Shown piece by piece: positions 1 to 9,473 of a stretch of 64,000 nucleotides of DNA. The stretch spans positions 289,501 through 353,500 of the forward strand of contig NZ_BMNG01000013.1 of NCBI RefSeq assembly GCF_014646335.1. The letters run 5' to 3'. The notes below the pieces were generated by a model that was not told the DNA's origin, searched no databases, and worked only from the letters and a program-made list of their open reading frames with translations. Within the stretch, counting starts at the first letter, position 1, and every line of letters begins with the position of its first letter. The position numbers and the translations under genes were made by a program. Source of the stretch: Streptomyces lasiicapitis (lineage in GTDB: Bacteria > Actinomycetota > Actinomycetes > Streptomycetales > Streptomycetaceae).

Positions 1-1
1 G

Positions 2-724
2 GTGCCGCTCGTCGTGGAGCGGGACTCCGATGGTGGGCCGCTGCTGACGGCCACGGTCACCCTGCGGGACGCGCCGGGTGCGGCGGACCCTCGTCTCACC
101 GAGGGCGTCTGGCGGCTCAGCGTTGTGACGACCGGCGGCGACGGGCGCGTACGTCGGTGGGGGCTCGGGCTTGTCGGCGGGGTCGTGCCCGCGCCTGGGC
201 CCACCGCCCCGCACGCGCCGAACCCGCGTACGGGCACCCTCATGCGGGTCGTGCGGTGTCGCAGTGGGCGGGCGGCCGTGCAGGTCACGCGGTCGCGGCC
301 GCGGGCGGAGGTGGTGCGGTTCGTGCCGCGCGGGGACGGGATCACGGTGTACGGGAGGGTGGTCGCGGGGGCCGGGGAGCGGGGCCGGGCGGGCCGGGAA
401 CGGCCGACGGGGCGGGCCGTGCGGCGCCGTGACGGTGTGCTCGCGCCGGTGGAACTCGCCTGGGACGGCGACGGGTTCAGCTTCGCGCTGCCGCTGGACG
501 CCATGTCCGGCGCCGGTCCCGGACAGTGGGTGTGGGACTTCCACGTGGGCGAGCTGCCGCTGGGGCGCAGGCTCACCGACGTGGCCGATCTGCCCTCGGC
601 CTTCCCCACGCCGTTCCGGCTCGTCGCGCTGCCCGGGGGCCGCCTGGTGCGCGCGCACCCGCACTTCACCGCGTCCGGCGCCTTCGCCGTCACCTGCCTG
701 GACATCACGAAGGAGACCTCATGA
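2..724 (+). CDS. C-terminal part of a protein with a beta-sandwich-like region, 5' end outside the window
   Basis: An open frame runs from the window edge to a TGA at 722-724, giving at least 240 residues. The true start is probably upstream, so this is a partial gene. No catalytic motif is visible. The sequence is rich in beta-type alternation, and its VW-R-L stretch followed by a charged turn (residues 35-60) resembles the C-terminal module of the GT2 protein at 11177-12808. This suggests the same carbohydrate-associated accessory domain (inference). The stop overlaps the next ATG (ATGA at 721-724), so it is translationally coupled to the GT4-Stealth gene and probably belongs to the same glycopolymer operon. 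Its exact role is unknown. Confidence 0.6.
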   Translation: MPLVVERDSDGGPLLTATVTLRDAPGAADPRLTEGVWRLSVVTTGGDGRVRRWGLGLVGGVVPAPGPTAPHAPNPRTGTLMRVVRCRSGRAAVQVTRSRPRAEVVRFVPRGDGITVYGRVVAGAGERGRAGRERPTGRAVRRRDGVLAPVELAWDGDGFSFALPLDAMSGAGPGQWVWDFHVGELPLGRRLTDVADLPSAFPTPFRLVALPGGRLVRAHPHFTASGAFAVTCLDITKETS

Positions 725-3618
725 AGATCACGTATCTGCTGGGCTGGGGCGACGAGATGGGCGGCACCGAGCTGGCCACGTACACCCAGGCGCTGCACCT
801 CGCCGAGCGGCACGACGTCGAGGTCGTCTCCGTGTTCCGCACCCGGCCCGAGCCGTTCTTCCCGCAGGCGCGCGAGGTCCCCGTGCGCTATCTGGTCGAC
901 CGCACGGTGACGCCGGAGCGGCCGGTGCGGGCGTCCGCGCTCGACGAGGCCGCGTGCCGGACGCTCGCCGCGCTGCCCAGTGAACTCGTCGACCCCGCCT
1001 GGGAGTCGGCGTTCGACCGGCTCTCGGACGTGGAGCTGACGGCGGCGCTGACCACGCTGGACGCGGACGTCCTGGTCACGACGACGCCCGCGCTGCTCGC
1101 CGCCGCCGTCGGCCTCGTACCGGCGCGCGTGGTGACCGTCCACCAGGAGCACCGCCCGACCCAGCGCCGAGGCCGCTCCGGCGAGCCGCTGCTGCTGCAC
1201 GCGCCGCGCCTGGACGCCCTGGTCACGCTCACCGAGCGGACGCGGGACTGGATCGCGGAGTCCCTGGGCGCGACCGCGCCCGAGCTCGCCGTGATCCCCA
1301 ACGCCGTGCCCGACGGCTTCCGGCCGCGAGCCGACGGCGAGAGCAAGGTCATCGTGATGGCCGCGCGCCTGACCGGCGAGAAGCGCGTCGACCACGCCAT
1401 CAGCGCGTTCGCGCGGATCGCCGACGCGCACCCGGACTGGACCCTGCGGATCTTCGGCGGCGGCCACCGCGAGCAGAGCCTGCGCCGCCTCGTGGACGCC
1501 TTCGGCCTCCAGGACCGCGTCGAACTCCTCGGCCCCTGCCAGGACATGGCCGCCGAATGGGCCAAGGCGGGCCTGTCCCTGATGACCGCGGGCCACAACG
1601 AGGCGTTCCCGCTGGTGCTCCTGGAGGCACTCGCGGCCGGGGTGCCCGTGGTCACGTACGACGTCCTGACGGGCCCGGCGGAGATCGTCCGGCACCGCGT
1701 GGACGGGCTGCTCGTACCACCCGGCGAGATCGGTGAACTCGCCGTCGCCATGGACGAGTTGATGGGCGACGACCACCTGCGGCGGGGCTGCGCGCGGGCG
1801 GCCCGCGAGGGGGTGTACGAGCGGTTCTCCTCGGCCGGGGTGACGGCACTGTGGGAGGAGCTGTACACCCGGCTCGTGGCGGGGCGCGACCGGCCCGAGC
1901 GGCTCGCAGGGCGCGCGGACCGGGTGGCGCTCGGCGTGGCCTCGGGCGGCTGCGGCTTCCGCCCGACGGCGCCGCACACCTTCAACGCGGCCGCGAGCAC
2001 CGACGAGCGCGCCCGCGAGGACGAGATCATCGCCGCCGCCCCGGACGGCCGCGTGATCCGCTCGGTCGGCCGCCTCGCCGAGTGCCGCGACGACGTGCTC
2101 GCACCGCGCATGGCGGACTGGAACCTCGAACTCACCGCCGCCGCCCTGGAGTCGCGGCAGATTCCGTACGTCCTGGTGCGCACCGGCGGCACGGCCCACA
2201 CCCTCGCCGTGGACGAGGACGACCGCGACCGCGCCCTCAAGGCCCTCGCGGAGAGCCTGCGCGGCGAGCCGGTCTACGCCGAGCTGGTCAACCCGCGGGA
2301 CGCGGCGCCGGGGGCGGTGCTCGCCGAACGGCTCGACGGAATCGGCGAGTTGGCGGGCGTCAAGGTGTTCAAGCCGGTGACCACGACGACGCTCTCGCTG
2401 CGGCACGGGGTGCAGCAGGCGTGCACGGTGGGGTTCTGGCCGGGGGCGGTTGAGGGCGGGGCCGACACGGCGGAAGCCCCGACGCCACCCCCGCCGTCGA
2501 GGAAGGCCCCCGGCCGGACCCCCCGCCGCGCCCCCTTCGGCAGCACCCTCGCCGGCGCCGAACTCCCCTCCCTCGCCCCCACCGCCCGCCTCCGCGTAGG
2601 CGCCCGCGAGTACCCGACCCTCGACGTCTTCACCCAACCCCTCATGACCGACGTCGACTTCCCCGTCGACGCCGTCTACACGTGGGTCGACGACACGGAC
2701 CCCGACTGGCGGGCGGCCCGCGCCGTCGCGCAAGCGGCATCACTCGGCGGGGAAGCCGACGACCACTCCCCCGACAGCGGCACGGTCCGCTTCCGCAACC
2801 GCGACGAGCTCCGCTACTCCCTGCGCTCCCTCGCGATGTACGCCCCGTGGGTGCGGCACGTGTACCTGGTCACCGCCGGGCAGGTCCCCGACTGGCTGGA
2901 CCGCGACCACCCGGGCCTGACCGTCGTCGACCACCGCGACCTGTTCGTCGACCCCGCCGCCCTGCCGACCTTCAACTCTCACGCCATCGAGACCCAGTTG
3001 CACCGCATCGAGGGCCTGTCGGAGCACTTCCTCTACTTCAACGACGACATGTTCCTGGGCCGCCCGACGACCCCGGACACCTTCTTCCTGGGCTCCGGCC
3101 TCCCCAAGTTCTTCTGGTCGTCCGCGTCCGTGCCCGCGCTCCCCGTATCCCCCGAGGACGAGGGCTACCTCGCGGCGGCGAAGAACAACCGCGAGCTGCT
3201 GCGCCGCGACTTCGGCCGGACCGCGACACACTGCTTCTTCCACGTGCCGTACGCCCTGCGCCGCACCCTCCTCGAAGAGCTCACCGAGCGGTACGCGGAC
3301 GAGCTCGCGGCGACCGCCCGCAGCCGTTTCCGCGGCAGCACCGACCACTCCCTGCTGTCGTCGCTGCACCAGCACTACGCGTACCTCACCGGCCGCGCGG
3401 TGCCCGCCTCGATCTCGTACGACTTCGTGGACATCGGCATCCGCGCCGACCACGCCCGCCTCGGCCAGCTCCTCCAGTCACGGAACAAGACGGCCTTCTG
3501 CATCGGCGAGTCCCCCGACAGCGGCATGTCCGACGAGGAAACGGCCCTGGCGGTGCGGTCGTTCCTGACGGCGTACTTCCCGGTGCGCTCGCCCTACGAG
3601 CGGCCGGCCGCCGGGTGA
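721..3618 (+). CDS. bifunctional GT4 glycosyltransferase / Stealth-family sugar-phosphate transferase
   Basis: 965 residues from the ATG inside the ATGA overlap, preceded by AAGGAGA. Residues 1 to about 400 form a GT-B fold GT4 glycosyltransferase; the EX7E nucleotide-sugar signature is E294-E302. A linker of about 240 residues ends in a Pro-rich stretch. The C-terminal third carries the Stealth conserved regions: CR1 near 645-663 with VYTWVDDTDPDW, CR2 near 690-730 (RFRNRDELRYSLRSL), CR3 near 750-780 with FNDDMFLG, and CR4 near 900. Known Stealth enzymes transfer hexose-1-phosphate from UDP-sugars to make phosphodiester-linked capsular polymers. Both activities in one chain would add a sugar and then a sugar-phosphate. 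The gene ends convergently, overlapping the next gene by 25 bp. The domain calls are firm; the substrates are unknown. Confidence 0.9.
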   Translation: MKITYLLGWGDEMGGTELATYTQALHLAERHDVEVVSVFRTRPEPFFPQAREVPVRYLVDRTVTPERPVRASALDEAACRTLAALPSELVDPAWESAFDRLSDVELTAALTTLDADVLVTTTPALLAAAVGLVPARVVTVHQEHRPTQRRGRSGEPLLLHAPRLDALVTLTERTRDWIAESLGATAPELAVIPNAVPDGFRPRADGESKVIVMAARLTGEKRVDHAISAFARIADAHPDWTLRIFGGGHREQSLRRLVDAFGLQDRVELLGPCQDMAAEWAKAGLSLMTAGHNEAFPLVLLEALAAGVPVVTYDVLTGPAEIVRHRVDGLLVPPGEIGELAVAMDELMGDDHLRRGCARAAREGVYERFSSAGVTALWEELYTRLVAGRDRPERLAGRADRVALGVASGGCGFRPTAPHTFNAAASTDERAREDEIIAAAPDGRVIRSVGRLAECRDDVLAPRMADWNLELTAAALESRQIPYVLVRTGGTAHTLAVDEDDRDRALKALAESLRGEPVYAELVNPRDAAPGAVLAERLDGIGELAGVKVFKPVTTTTLSLRHGVQQACTVGFWPGAVEGGADTAEAPTPPPPSRKAPGRTPRRAPFGSTLAGAELPSLAPTARLRVGAREYPTLDVFTQPLMTDVDFPVDAVYTWVDDTDPDWRAARAVAQAASLGGEADDHSPDSGTVRFRNRDELRYSLRSLAMYAPWVRHVYLVTAGQVPDWLDRDHPGLTVVDHRDLFVDPAALPTFNSHAIETQLHRIEGLSEHFLYFNDDMFLGRPTTPDTFFLGSGLPKFFWSSASVPALPVSPEDEGYLAAAKNNRELLRRDFGRTATHCFFHVPYALRRTLLEELTERYADELAATARSRFRGSTDHSLLSSLHQHYAYLTGRAVPASISYDFVDIGIRADHARLGQLLQSRNKTAFCIGESPDSGMSDEETALAVRSFLTAYFPVRSPYERPAAG

Positions 3619-5693
3619 CCGTCCAGGAACAGCCTCCGCACCACCCGCTCCGCCGCGCCCCCGTCGTCGTACGGACAGAACCGCTCCCGGAACGCGGCCC
3701 GCAGTGCCGTCGTCTCCGGGGTGTCCCAGTCGCCGTCGCGGAACAGGGCGATCAGTTCCTCCTCGGACGTCGCGAGCGCGCCGGGGGTCTCGCCGGGGCG
3801 GCCCGACAGGAGGTCGAAGTAGGTGCCGCGGGCGAGGCGGTAGGCCTGCCAGTCGGGGGCGTAGGTGATGATCGGGCGGTCCAGGCAGGCGTAGTCGAAC
3901 ATCAGTGACGAGTAGTCGGTGACGAGGGCGTCGGCGGCCAGGCAGAGGTCCTCCACGCGCGCGTGGCCGGTGACGTCGACCAGGCCGGGGTGTGCGGCGA
4001 GGCCCGCGTCGGCGCCGTAGAAGTAGTGGGCGCGGACCAGGACGACGTACGACGGGCCGAGCGCCGCGGCGAAGCGCTCCAGGTCCAGGCGGGGCAGGAA
4101 GCCCTTCTGGTAGTCGCGGTGCGTGGGGGCGTAGAGGAGGGCCTTCTGGTCGAGACCGATGCCCAACTCCTCGCGAATCCGCGCCAGTTCGTCGGGCTTC
4201 GTCGTGAAGTACACGTCGTTGCGCGGATAGCCCGCCTCCAGTGCCTCGTACGCCGCCGGGTACACGCGCTCCCACACCTCCGTGGAGTGCGGGTTGGCGG
4301 AGAGGCTGTAGTCCCACTGGTCGGTGTGGTCGAGGACCTTCTGGAAGCTGATGCCGTGCGTGCCGGCGGGGTAGCGGCGCTGGTCGAGGCCCATCTTCTT
4401 CAGGGGTGTGCCGTGGTGGGTCTGGAGGTAGACCTGGCCGGGGCGTTTGGTGAAGCCGCCGGGGAAGGAGGAGTTGTTGATCAGGTAGGTGGCGCGGGCC
4501 ATGGCCTGCCAGTAGCGGCGTGAGCCCTCGATGACGTACTCGACGCCCGGCGGCACGCGGTGCTTGTGGCGGCCGGCGACGACCCAGACGCCCCGGATGT
4601 GCGGGGCCAGTTCGCGGGCCTTCGCGTGGATGGCTGCCGGGTTGCAGCTCACGCCGCGGTTCCAGTAGGCGCCGTAGACGGCGAGGCGGGGGTCGAGGGA
4701 GCGGCGCAGGTCGGCGCGGTAGGAGACGCGCATGGCGCGGGCGCGCACCGACTTCTTGCGCCGGGCCAGGGCGGTGCGCAGCGCCTTCATGCGGCCGCCC
4801 GCGCGGGAGAGCGCCCGGTAGGTGCCGTACGAGGCGGAGAGCAGGACGCGTTGACGGTCCGTCATGGGCGTGTACGCGGCGGGGCGGTGGGCGCGCAGCA
4901 TCGCCGCCGCCGCGCGGAAGTACGCGGACCGGTCGCCGGGGACGACCCGGCCGGGGTCGTCGAGGACGGCGAGGAGGTGGTCCACGGCGTACGGGAAGAG
5001 CTTCTCGGTCACCTCGGGGCCCTCGGCGAACAGCTCCTCGTACCGCCCGACGACCGCGAAGTGCTCCCGCCCCGGCGACTTCGCGAAGCTGCCCCCGCGC
5101 CGCTCGCGCCAGCGCACGCACGCCCGGTCGAGGGAGCCGACCCGCTCCCCCGCCAGCAGGGTCGCCCGGCGCACGGGCACCACGTCCTCGTACGCGCCCA
5201 GCGAGAAGGCGAGTCCCCGCTCGGACCAGAAGGTCCGCCGGAAGAGGCGGTTCCAGGCGGCGACGGTCACGGCGTGCGGGTCGCCGGTGACGTCCTCGCC
5301 GACCGGTCGTCGCACCGTCTCCCACCAGTCGGTGCGGTCGTGCCCGAAGAGGAGCACGTCGACGTCCGGTGTCAGCGCGGCGTCCAGGGCCGCGAGGGCG
5401 CCCGGAAGGAGCACGTCGTCGCCGTCGAGGAACAGCAGCCACTCACCGGTGGCGCGTGCGGCGCCGGCGTCGCGGGCGGGGCCGACGCCCCGCCGCTCGC
5501 TGCGCCGGACGAGTTGCACGCGCAGGTCACGCTGCGCATACTCCGCGGCGATCGCGGCGCAGGCGTCCGGCGATGCGTCGTCGACGACGATCAGTTCGAG
5601 GTCGCCGAAGGACTGGTCGAGCACGGATTCCAGGCATTCCCGCAGGTACCCCTGGACACGATGGGCGGGCACGACGACTGAGAAGCGCGGCAT
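3594..5693 (-). CDS. GT2 glycosyltransferase fused to CDP-glycerol glycerophosphotransferase (TagF-like)
   Basis: 699 residues from ATG 5693, which gives MPRFSVVVPAH like its paralogue MQPRLSVVVP; a GTG at 5699 is the alternative start. Residues 1 to about 230 are a GT-A family 2 domain (VVVPAH, VVDDASPD, metal-binding DGDD near 93-96). Residues from about 330 to 690 are a Glyphos_transf domain with the conserved QTHHGTPLKKMGLD, GYPRNDVYF, LYAPTHRDY and TDYSSLMFDYA motifs. Family members polymerise glycerol-phosphate or related units onto teichoic acid on the cytoplasmic membrane face. It is divergent from the third gene of the locus and convergent with the GT4-Stealth gene. Closest relative in the window: the 24181-26421 product. 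The acceptor is not deducible. Confidence 0.92.
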   Translation of the reverse strand: MPRFSVVVPAHRVQGYLRECLESVLDQSFGDLELIVVDDASPDACAAIAAEYAQRDLRVQLVRRSERRGVGPARDAGAARATGEWLLFLDGDDVLLPGALAALDAALTPDVDVLLFGHDRTDWWETVRRPVGEDVTGDPHAVTVAAWNRLFRRTFWSERGLAFSLGAYEDVVPVRRATLLAGERVGSLDRACVRWRERRGGSFAKSPGREHFAVVGRYEELFAEGPEVTEKLFPYAVDHLLAVLDDPGRVVPGDRSAYFRAAAAMLRAHRPAAYTPMTDRQRVLLSASYGTYRALSRAGGRMKALRTALARRKKSVRARAMRVSYRADLRRSLDPRLAVYGAYWNRGVSCNPAAIHAKARELAPHIRGVWVVAGRHKHRVPPGVEYVIEGSRRYWQAMARATYLINNSSFPGGFTKRPGQVYLQTHHGTPLKKMGLDQRRYPAGTHGISFQKVLDHTDQWDYSLSANPHSTEVWERVYPAAYEALEAGYPRNDVYFTTKPDELARIREELGIGLDQKALLYAPTHRDYQKGFLPRLDLERFAAALGPSYVVLVRAHYFYGADAGLAAHPGLVDVTGHARVEDLCLAADALVTDYSSLMFDYACLDRPIITYAPDWQAYRLARGTYFDLLSGRPGETPGALATSEEELIALFRDGDWDTPETTALRAAFRERFCPYDDGGAAERVVRRLFLDGHPAAGRS

Positions 5694-5742
5694 GGACACC
5701 GACCGTAGTCACGCTTACACGCTCTGTCGAAGACCGCGCCTC

Positions 5743-5776
5743 ACTCGATGGGGTGGTCGCGAAACTCGATGGGGTG
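5743..5776. promoter_or_regulatory. 13-bp direct repeat with 21-bp period between divergent teichoic-acid genes
   Basis: ACTCGATGGGGTG occurs perfectly at 5743-5755 and 5764-5776. The start-to-start distance of 21 bp is two helical turns, so both copies lie on the same DNA face. It sits in the 225-bp region between two divergently transcribed TagF-like genes, 50 bp upstream of the minus-strand start. This arrangement is typical of an activator or repressor binding in tandem. The protein that binds it is unknown, and no other structure was seen in this intergenic region. Confidence 0.5.
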
Positions 5777-5918
5777 AGCGGCGGTAAAGAAGTTGATCGG
5801 AGCGGGAAAAAGGGGTGAATACGCCCGTACTGGGTTGTAGCGCCCCTCGTGTCGGGTTGCGTCACCTCTCGTACCGGGGCGTATCGACCACCCGTACTCC
5901 TACGAAAGGCCGGTCGCC

Positions 5919-8900
5919 GTGCAGCCCCGACTCAGCGTCGTCGTGCCCATCTACAACGTCGAGGAGTTCCTGGAGGAGTGCCTGGAGTCGATCGCCCGGC
6001 AGGATCTGGGCGGAGGCGGGGGCACAGTCGAGGGCGGCGGCCTCGAAGCCGTCCTCGTCGACGACGGCTCCACCGACGCGAGCACCCGCATCGCCCGCGA
6101 GTTCGCCACCCGCGACCCCCGCTTCGTCTACGTCCGCCAGCCCAACGCGGGCCTGAGCGCGGCCCGCAACACCGGTGTGCGGCACGCCAATCCGGCCGCC
6201 GAGTACCTCACGTTCGTGGACAGCGACGACATCGTGCCGCAGGGCGCGTACGCCCGGATGATCGCGAGTCTGGACGCCAGCGGCTCCGACTTCGCCAGCG
6301 GCAACGTGTGGCGCCTGACCGAGCGCGGCCGCTCCCAGGCCTGGCAGTACCAGTGGCTCACCGCGTCGCGCACCGGCACCCACATCTCCCGCGATCTCGC
6401 CCTGCTCGCCGACCGCGTGGCCTGGAACAAGGTGTTCCGGCGCGCCTTCTGGGACCGGCACGGCTTCCTCTTCCCCGAGGGCAGGCTGTACGAGGACACG
6501 CCGGTGATGATCCCCGCGCACTTCCTGGCGTCCTCCGTGGACGTGCTCAGCGACCACGTCTACTACTGGCGGGTCCGCGAGGGCTCCATCACGCGGCGGC
6601 GCACCGACGTCAAGGGCGTGCGCGACCGCATCGCGGCCTGCGCGCACGTCAGCGCCTTCCTCGGCGAGCACGCGCCCGAGCTGAAGTCCACGTACGACGC
6701 CTCCTGTCTGCGCGACGACTTCGTGTACTTCCTGGAGGGCCTGCCGATGGGCGGGCCCGAGTACCGGGCGGCGTTCCTCGCCGACACCGCCGAGTTCCTG
6801 CGCACCGCGGACCCGGCGATCCTGCGGAAGCTCCCCGTCGACCTGCGCGTGAAGTGGCACCTCGTGCGCGAGCGGCGCACCGGTGAGCTGATCGAGCTGC
6901 TCGACCACGAACGGCGGGGCGGCAAGGGGGCGTTCGACGTGCGCGGCTCGGTGCTGCGGTACGCCGACCATCCCGGCGTCGACGGGATCCCGCGCGAGCT
7001 GACCCGCCTCGGCCGCGGCGAACTGCCCGCGGTGGCCCGGCTCGGCGAGGCGACCTGGGACGCCTACGGGCGGCTGCGGATCCGCGGCTACGCCTACGTG
7101 CGCAACCTGGAGGCGACGCGGCCCGCGGAGTCCGTGAAGGCGGGGCTGCTCAAGTCGGCGCACAGCCGGGGCCGGTTCCGGCGGGTGCCGACGCGGACCG
7201 TGCCCGCGCCCGAGGCCACCGAGCGCTCCGGGCAGCGGCTGCACTGCTACGACCTGTCCGGCTTCGAGATGACGTTCGATCCGGAGCAGTTGAAGACGGG
7301 CGGCAAGTGGCGGCCCGGCAACTGGCTGCTCGGCGTGCTCGTCGGGGGCCACCGCACGATCCGCCGCGCCGCCGTCCGCGCCCAGGACGGCTCCCGCACC
7401 CAGTCCCTCGTGCGCGACCTGGGCGACGGGGTGCGGCTCGTGCTCGGCTTCAGCAAGGGGCGCCTCGTCCTGCGCGTGCAGGAGTACGCGGCGCGGGTGG
7501 ACGGGCACCGGGGGGACGGCGGGGACGTGGTGTTCCTGGGGACGCTGACGGGGGCGGGGGCGGGGGCCCGCACCGGCCCCCGCACTGGCACTGGCACTGG
7601 CGCCGACCCACGGACCGGTGCCGGCGCCCTCTCGGGGCCCGTCCGCCCCAAGGCCCTGCGCCTCACCCACCCCGGCGCCGGGGCCTCGTTCAGCTACCCC
7701 GTCACCGTCACGGACGACCGCTTCGAGGTCCGCGTGCGCCTCGCCGACCTGGAGGAAGTGCCGCCCGCCGAGCACCACGCGCCCGCCCAGGTCGAGCCGC
7801 CGCACGGCGACCGCTGGCACGCCGTCCTCGAACTCGCCGACGGCACCAGGACATCCCTGGCCGCCGTGCTCGACCTGCCGCCGGGCCGCTATGCCTCCGG
7901 TCCGGGCCGGGAGCTGTGCGCCACCGCCGACGACCGCGGCGGGCTCGTCGTGGAGCTCACCCGCCGCCCCGTCGCGGACCGCGTCGCGTGGACCGCCGAC
8001 GACACCCTCGCCGTCGAGGGCAGCGCGGCCGAGGCGAGCTGGCCGTCGGCGGAGCTCGTGCTCCGGCACAGCGGCCGCGACGACGAGGTGACGGTGCCGG
8101 TCGAGCTGTCCGGCGGGCGGTTCCGGGCGGTGGTGGCGCCCGGGGGCGGGGCGCTGCGGGAGGGGCGGTGGTACGTGTTCCTGCGCGAGGCGGGGCACGG
8201 CGGGGCGGGGGTGCCGGTGCGGGTCCTCGCGTCGACGGGGGCCGAGCTGCCGGACCACCAGATGATCCAGGGGCGGGAGTTCGTGGCCGCGCGGCGCTTC
8301 GGCGACCGGCTGATGATCGAGGCCGGGTCGGTGCTGCGCCCGGCCGAGCGCGGCGCGTACCGGCGCCACCGTCTTCGTACGGAGCACTATCCGCGCGAGC
8401 GCACCAAGAACCTGCGCGACGCCGTCCTGTACTTCGACGGCGACTCCCCGCGCGCCGTCCACGAGGAGCTGGTGCGGCGCGGCACCGACGTCGAGCACCT
8501 GTGGGTCACCCGCGACCAGCAGACGCGGGTGCCCGCGGGCGCGCGCGGCGTGGAGGAGCACGGCGCCGAGTGGTACGAGGCCCTCGCCCGCTGCCGCCGC
8601 GTCGTGACCGCGGGACACCTGCCGGACTTCTTCGAGCGCCGCGAGGGCCAGACCGTCGTCCAGACCTGGAACGGCACCCCCCTCAAGCGCATCGGCACCG
8701 ACCTCACCGACACCCTGTACGCCGACCACGGCCACCTCGACCTGCTGCCGCGCCTGGCCGCCCAGTGGAACGTCCTGGTCTCCCCCAACCGCTTCGCGAC
8801 CCCGCACCTGGGCCGCGCCCTCACCTACGAGGGCGAGGTCCTTGAGGCCGGATCGCCGCGCAACGACGTGCTGTTCGCCGACGACCGCCAGAAGGTCACC

Positions 8901-9473
8901 GAACGCGTACGGCGCGAGCTCGGCCTCGCCCCGGACAAACGGATCGTGCTGTACGCGCCCACCTACCGCGACCATCTCGGCTTCGGCGCGGGCCGGTTCC
9001 GCTACGACCCCGCGCTGGACCTGCGGGCCGCCGAGCAGGTACTCGGCGACGACCACGTCCTGCTCGTGCGCAAGCACCCGCTGACGTCCGGCCGCATCGC
9101 GGGCGCCCGCGCCCCCTTCGTCCGCGATGTCACCGCCCACCCGCGCACCGCCGAACTCCTCCTGGTCGCCGACGTGTTGATCACCGACTACTCGTCCCTG
9201 ATGTTCGACTTCGCGCACACCGGCCGCCCGATGCTCTTCCACGCGTACGACCTCGCGCACTACCGCGACACCGTGCGCGGCTTCTACCTCGACTTCGAGA
9301 ACCGCGCGCCCGGCCCGCTGCTCGCCTCCACCGGGGAGGTCGTCGACGCCCTGCGCGACCTCGACACCGTCGCGGCCCGGCACGCCGACGCGTACGCCGC
9401 GTTCCGCGAGGCGTACTGCGACCTCGACGACGGACGGGCGGCGGCGCGGGTCGCGGACAGGCTGATGCGGTGA
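5919..9473 (+). CDS. large GT2 / CDP-glycerol glycerophosphotransferase (TagF-like) with long central insert
   Basis: 1184 residues from GTG 5919 (GAAAGG upstream). The N-terminal GT2 domain (about 1-240) has VVVPIYN, LVDDGSTDAS and the metal-binding VDSDD. The C-terminal Glyphos_transf domain (about 800-1180) has QTWNGTPLKRIGTDL, AGSPRNDVLF, LYAPTYRDH and ITDYSSLMFDFA. Between them lie some 450 residues of beta-rich sequence, including a low-complexity Gly-Thr/Ala run near 545-570 encoded by repeated GGCACT/GGGGCC units. That makes the protein 400-500 residues longer than its two paralogues here. The central part may be carbohydrate-binding beta-sandwich modules (inference). Its stop overlaps the GTG of the membrane protein that follows, so the two are co-translated. 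Confidence 0.9.
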   Translation: MQPRLSVVVPIYNVEEFLEECLESIARQDLGGGGGTVEGGGLEAVLVDDGSTDASTRIAREFATRDPRFVYVRQPNAGLSAARNTGVRHANPAAEYLTFVDSDDIVPQGAYARMIASLDASGSDFASGNVWRLTERGRSQAWQYQWLTASRTGTHISRDLALLADRVAWNKVFRRAFWDRHGFLFPEGRLYEDTPVMIPAHFLASSVDVLSDHVYYWRVREGSITRRRTDVKGVRDRIAACAHVSAFLGEHAPELKSTYDASCLRDDFVYFLEGLPMGGPEYRAAFLADTAEFLRTADPAILRKLPVDLRVKWHLVRERRTGELIELLDHERRGGKGAFDVRGSVLRYADHPGVDGIPRELTRLGRGELPAVARLGEATWDAYGRLRIRGYAYVRNLEATRPAESVKAGLLKSAHSRGRFRRVPTRTVPAPEATERSGQRLHCYDLSGFEMTFDPEQLKTGGKWRPGNWLLGVLVGGHRTIRRAAVRAQDGSRTQSLVRDLGDGVRLVLGFSKGRLVLRVQEYAARVDGHRGDGGDVVFLGTLTGAGAGARTGPRTGTGTGADPRTGAGALSGPVRPKALRLTHPGAGASFSYPVTVTDDRFEVRVRLADLEEVPPAEHHAPAQVEPPHGDRWHAVLELADGTRTSLAAVLDLPPGRYASGPGRELCATADDRGGLVVELTRRPVADRVAWTADDTLAVEGSAAEASWPSAELVLRHSGRDDEVTVPVELSGGRFRAVVAPGGGALREGRWYVFLREAGHGGAGVPVRVLASTGAELPDHQMIQGREFVAARRFGDRLMIEAGSVLRPAERGAYRRHRLRTEHYPRERTKNLRDAVLYFDGDSPRAVHEELVRRGTDVEHLWVTRDQQTRVPAGARGVEEHGAEWYEALARCRRVVTAGHLPDFFERREGQTVVQTWNGTPLKRIGTDLTDTLYADHGHLDLLPRLAAQWNVLVSPNRFATPHLGRALTYEGEVLEAGSPRNDVLFADDRQKVTERVRRELGLAPDKRIVLYAPTYRDHLGFGAGRFRYDPALDLRAAEQVLGDDHVLLVRKHPLTSGRIAGARAPFVRDVTAHPRTAELLLVADVLITDYSSLMFDFAHTGRPMLFHAYDLAHYRDTVRGFYLDFENRAPGPLLASTGEVVDALRDLDTVAARHADAYAAFREAYCDLDDGRAAARVADRLMR

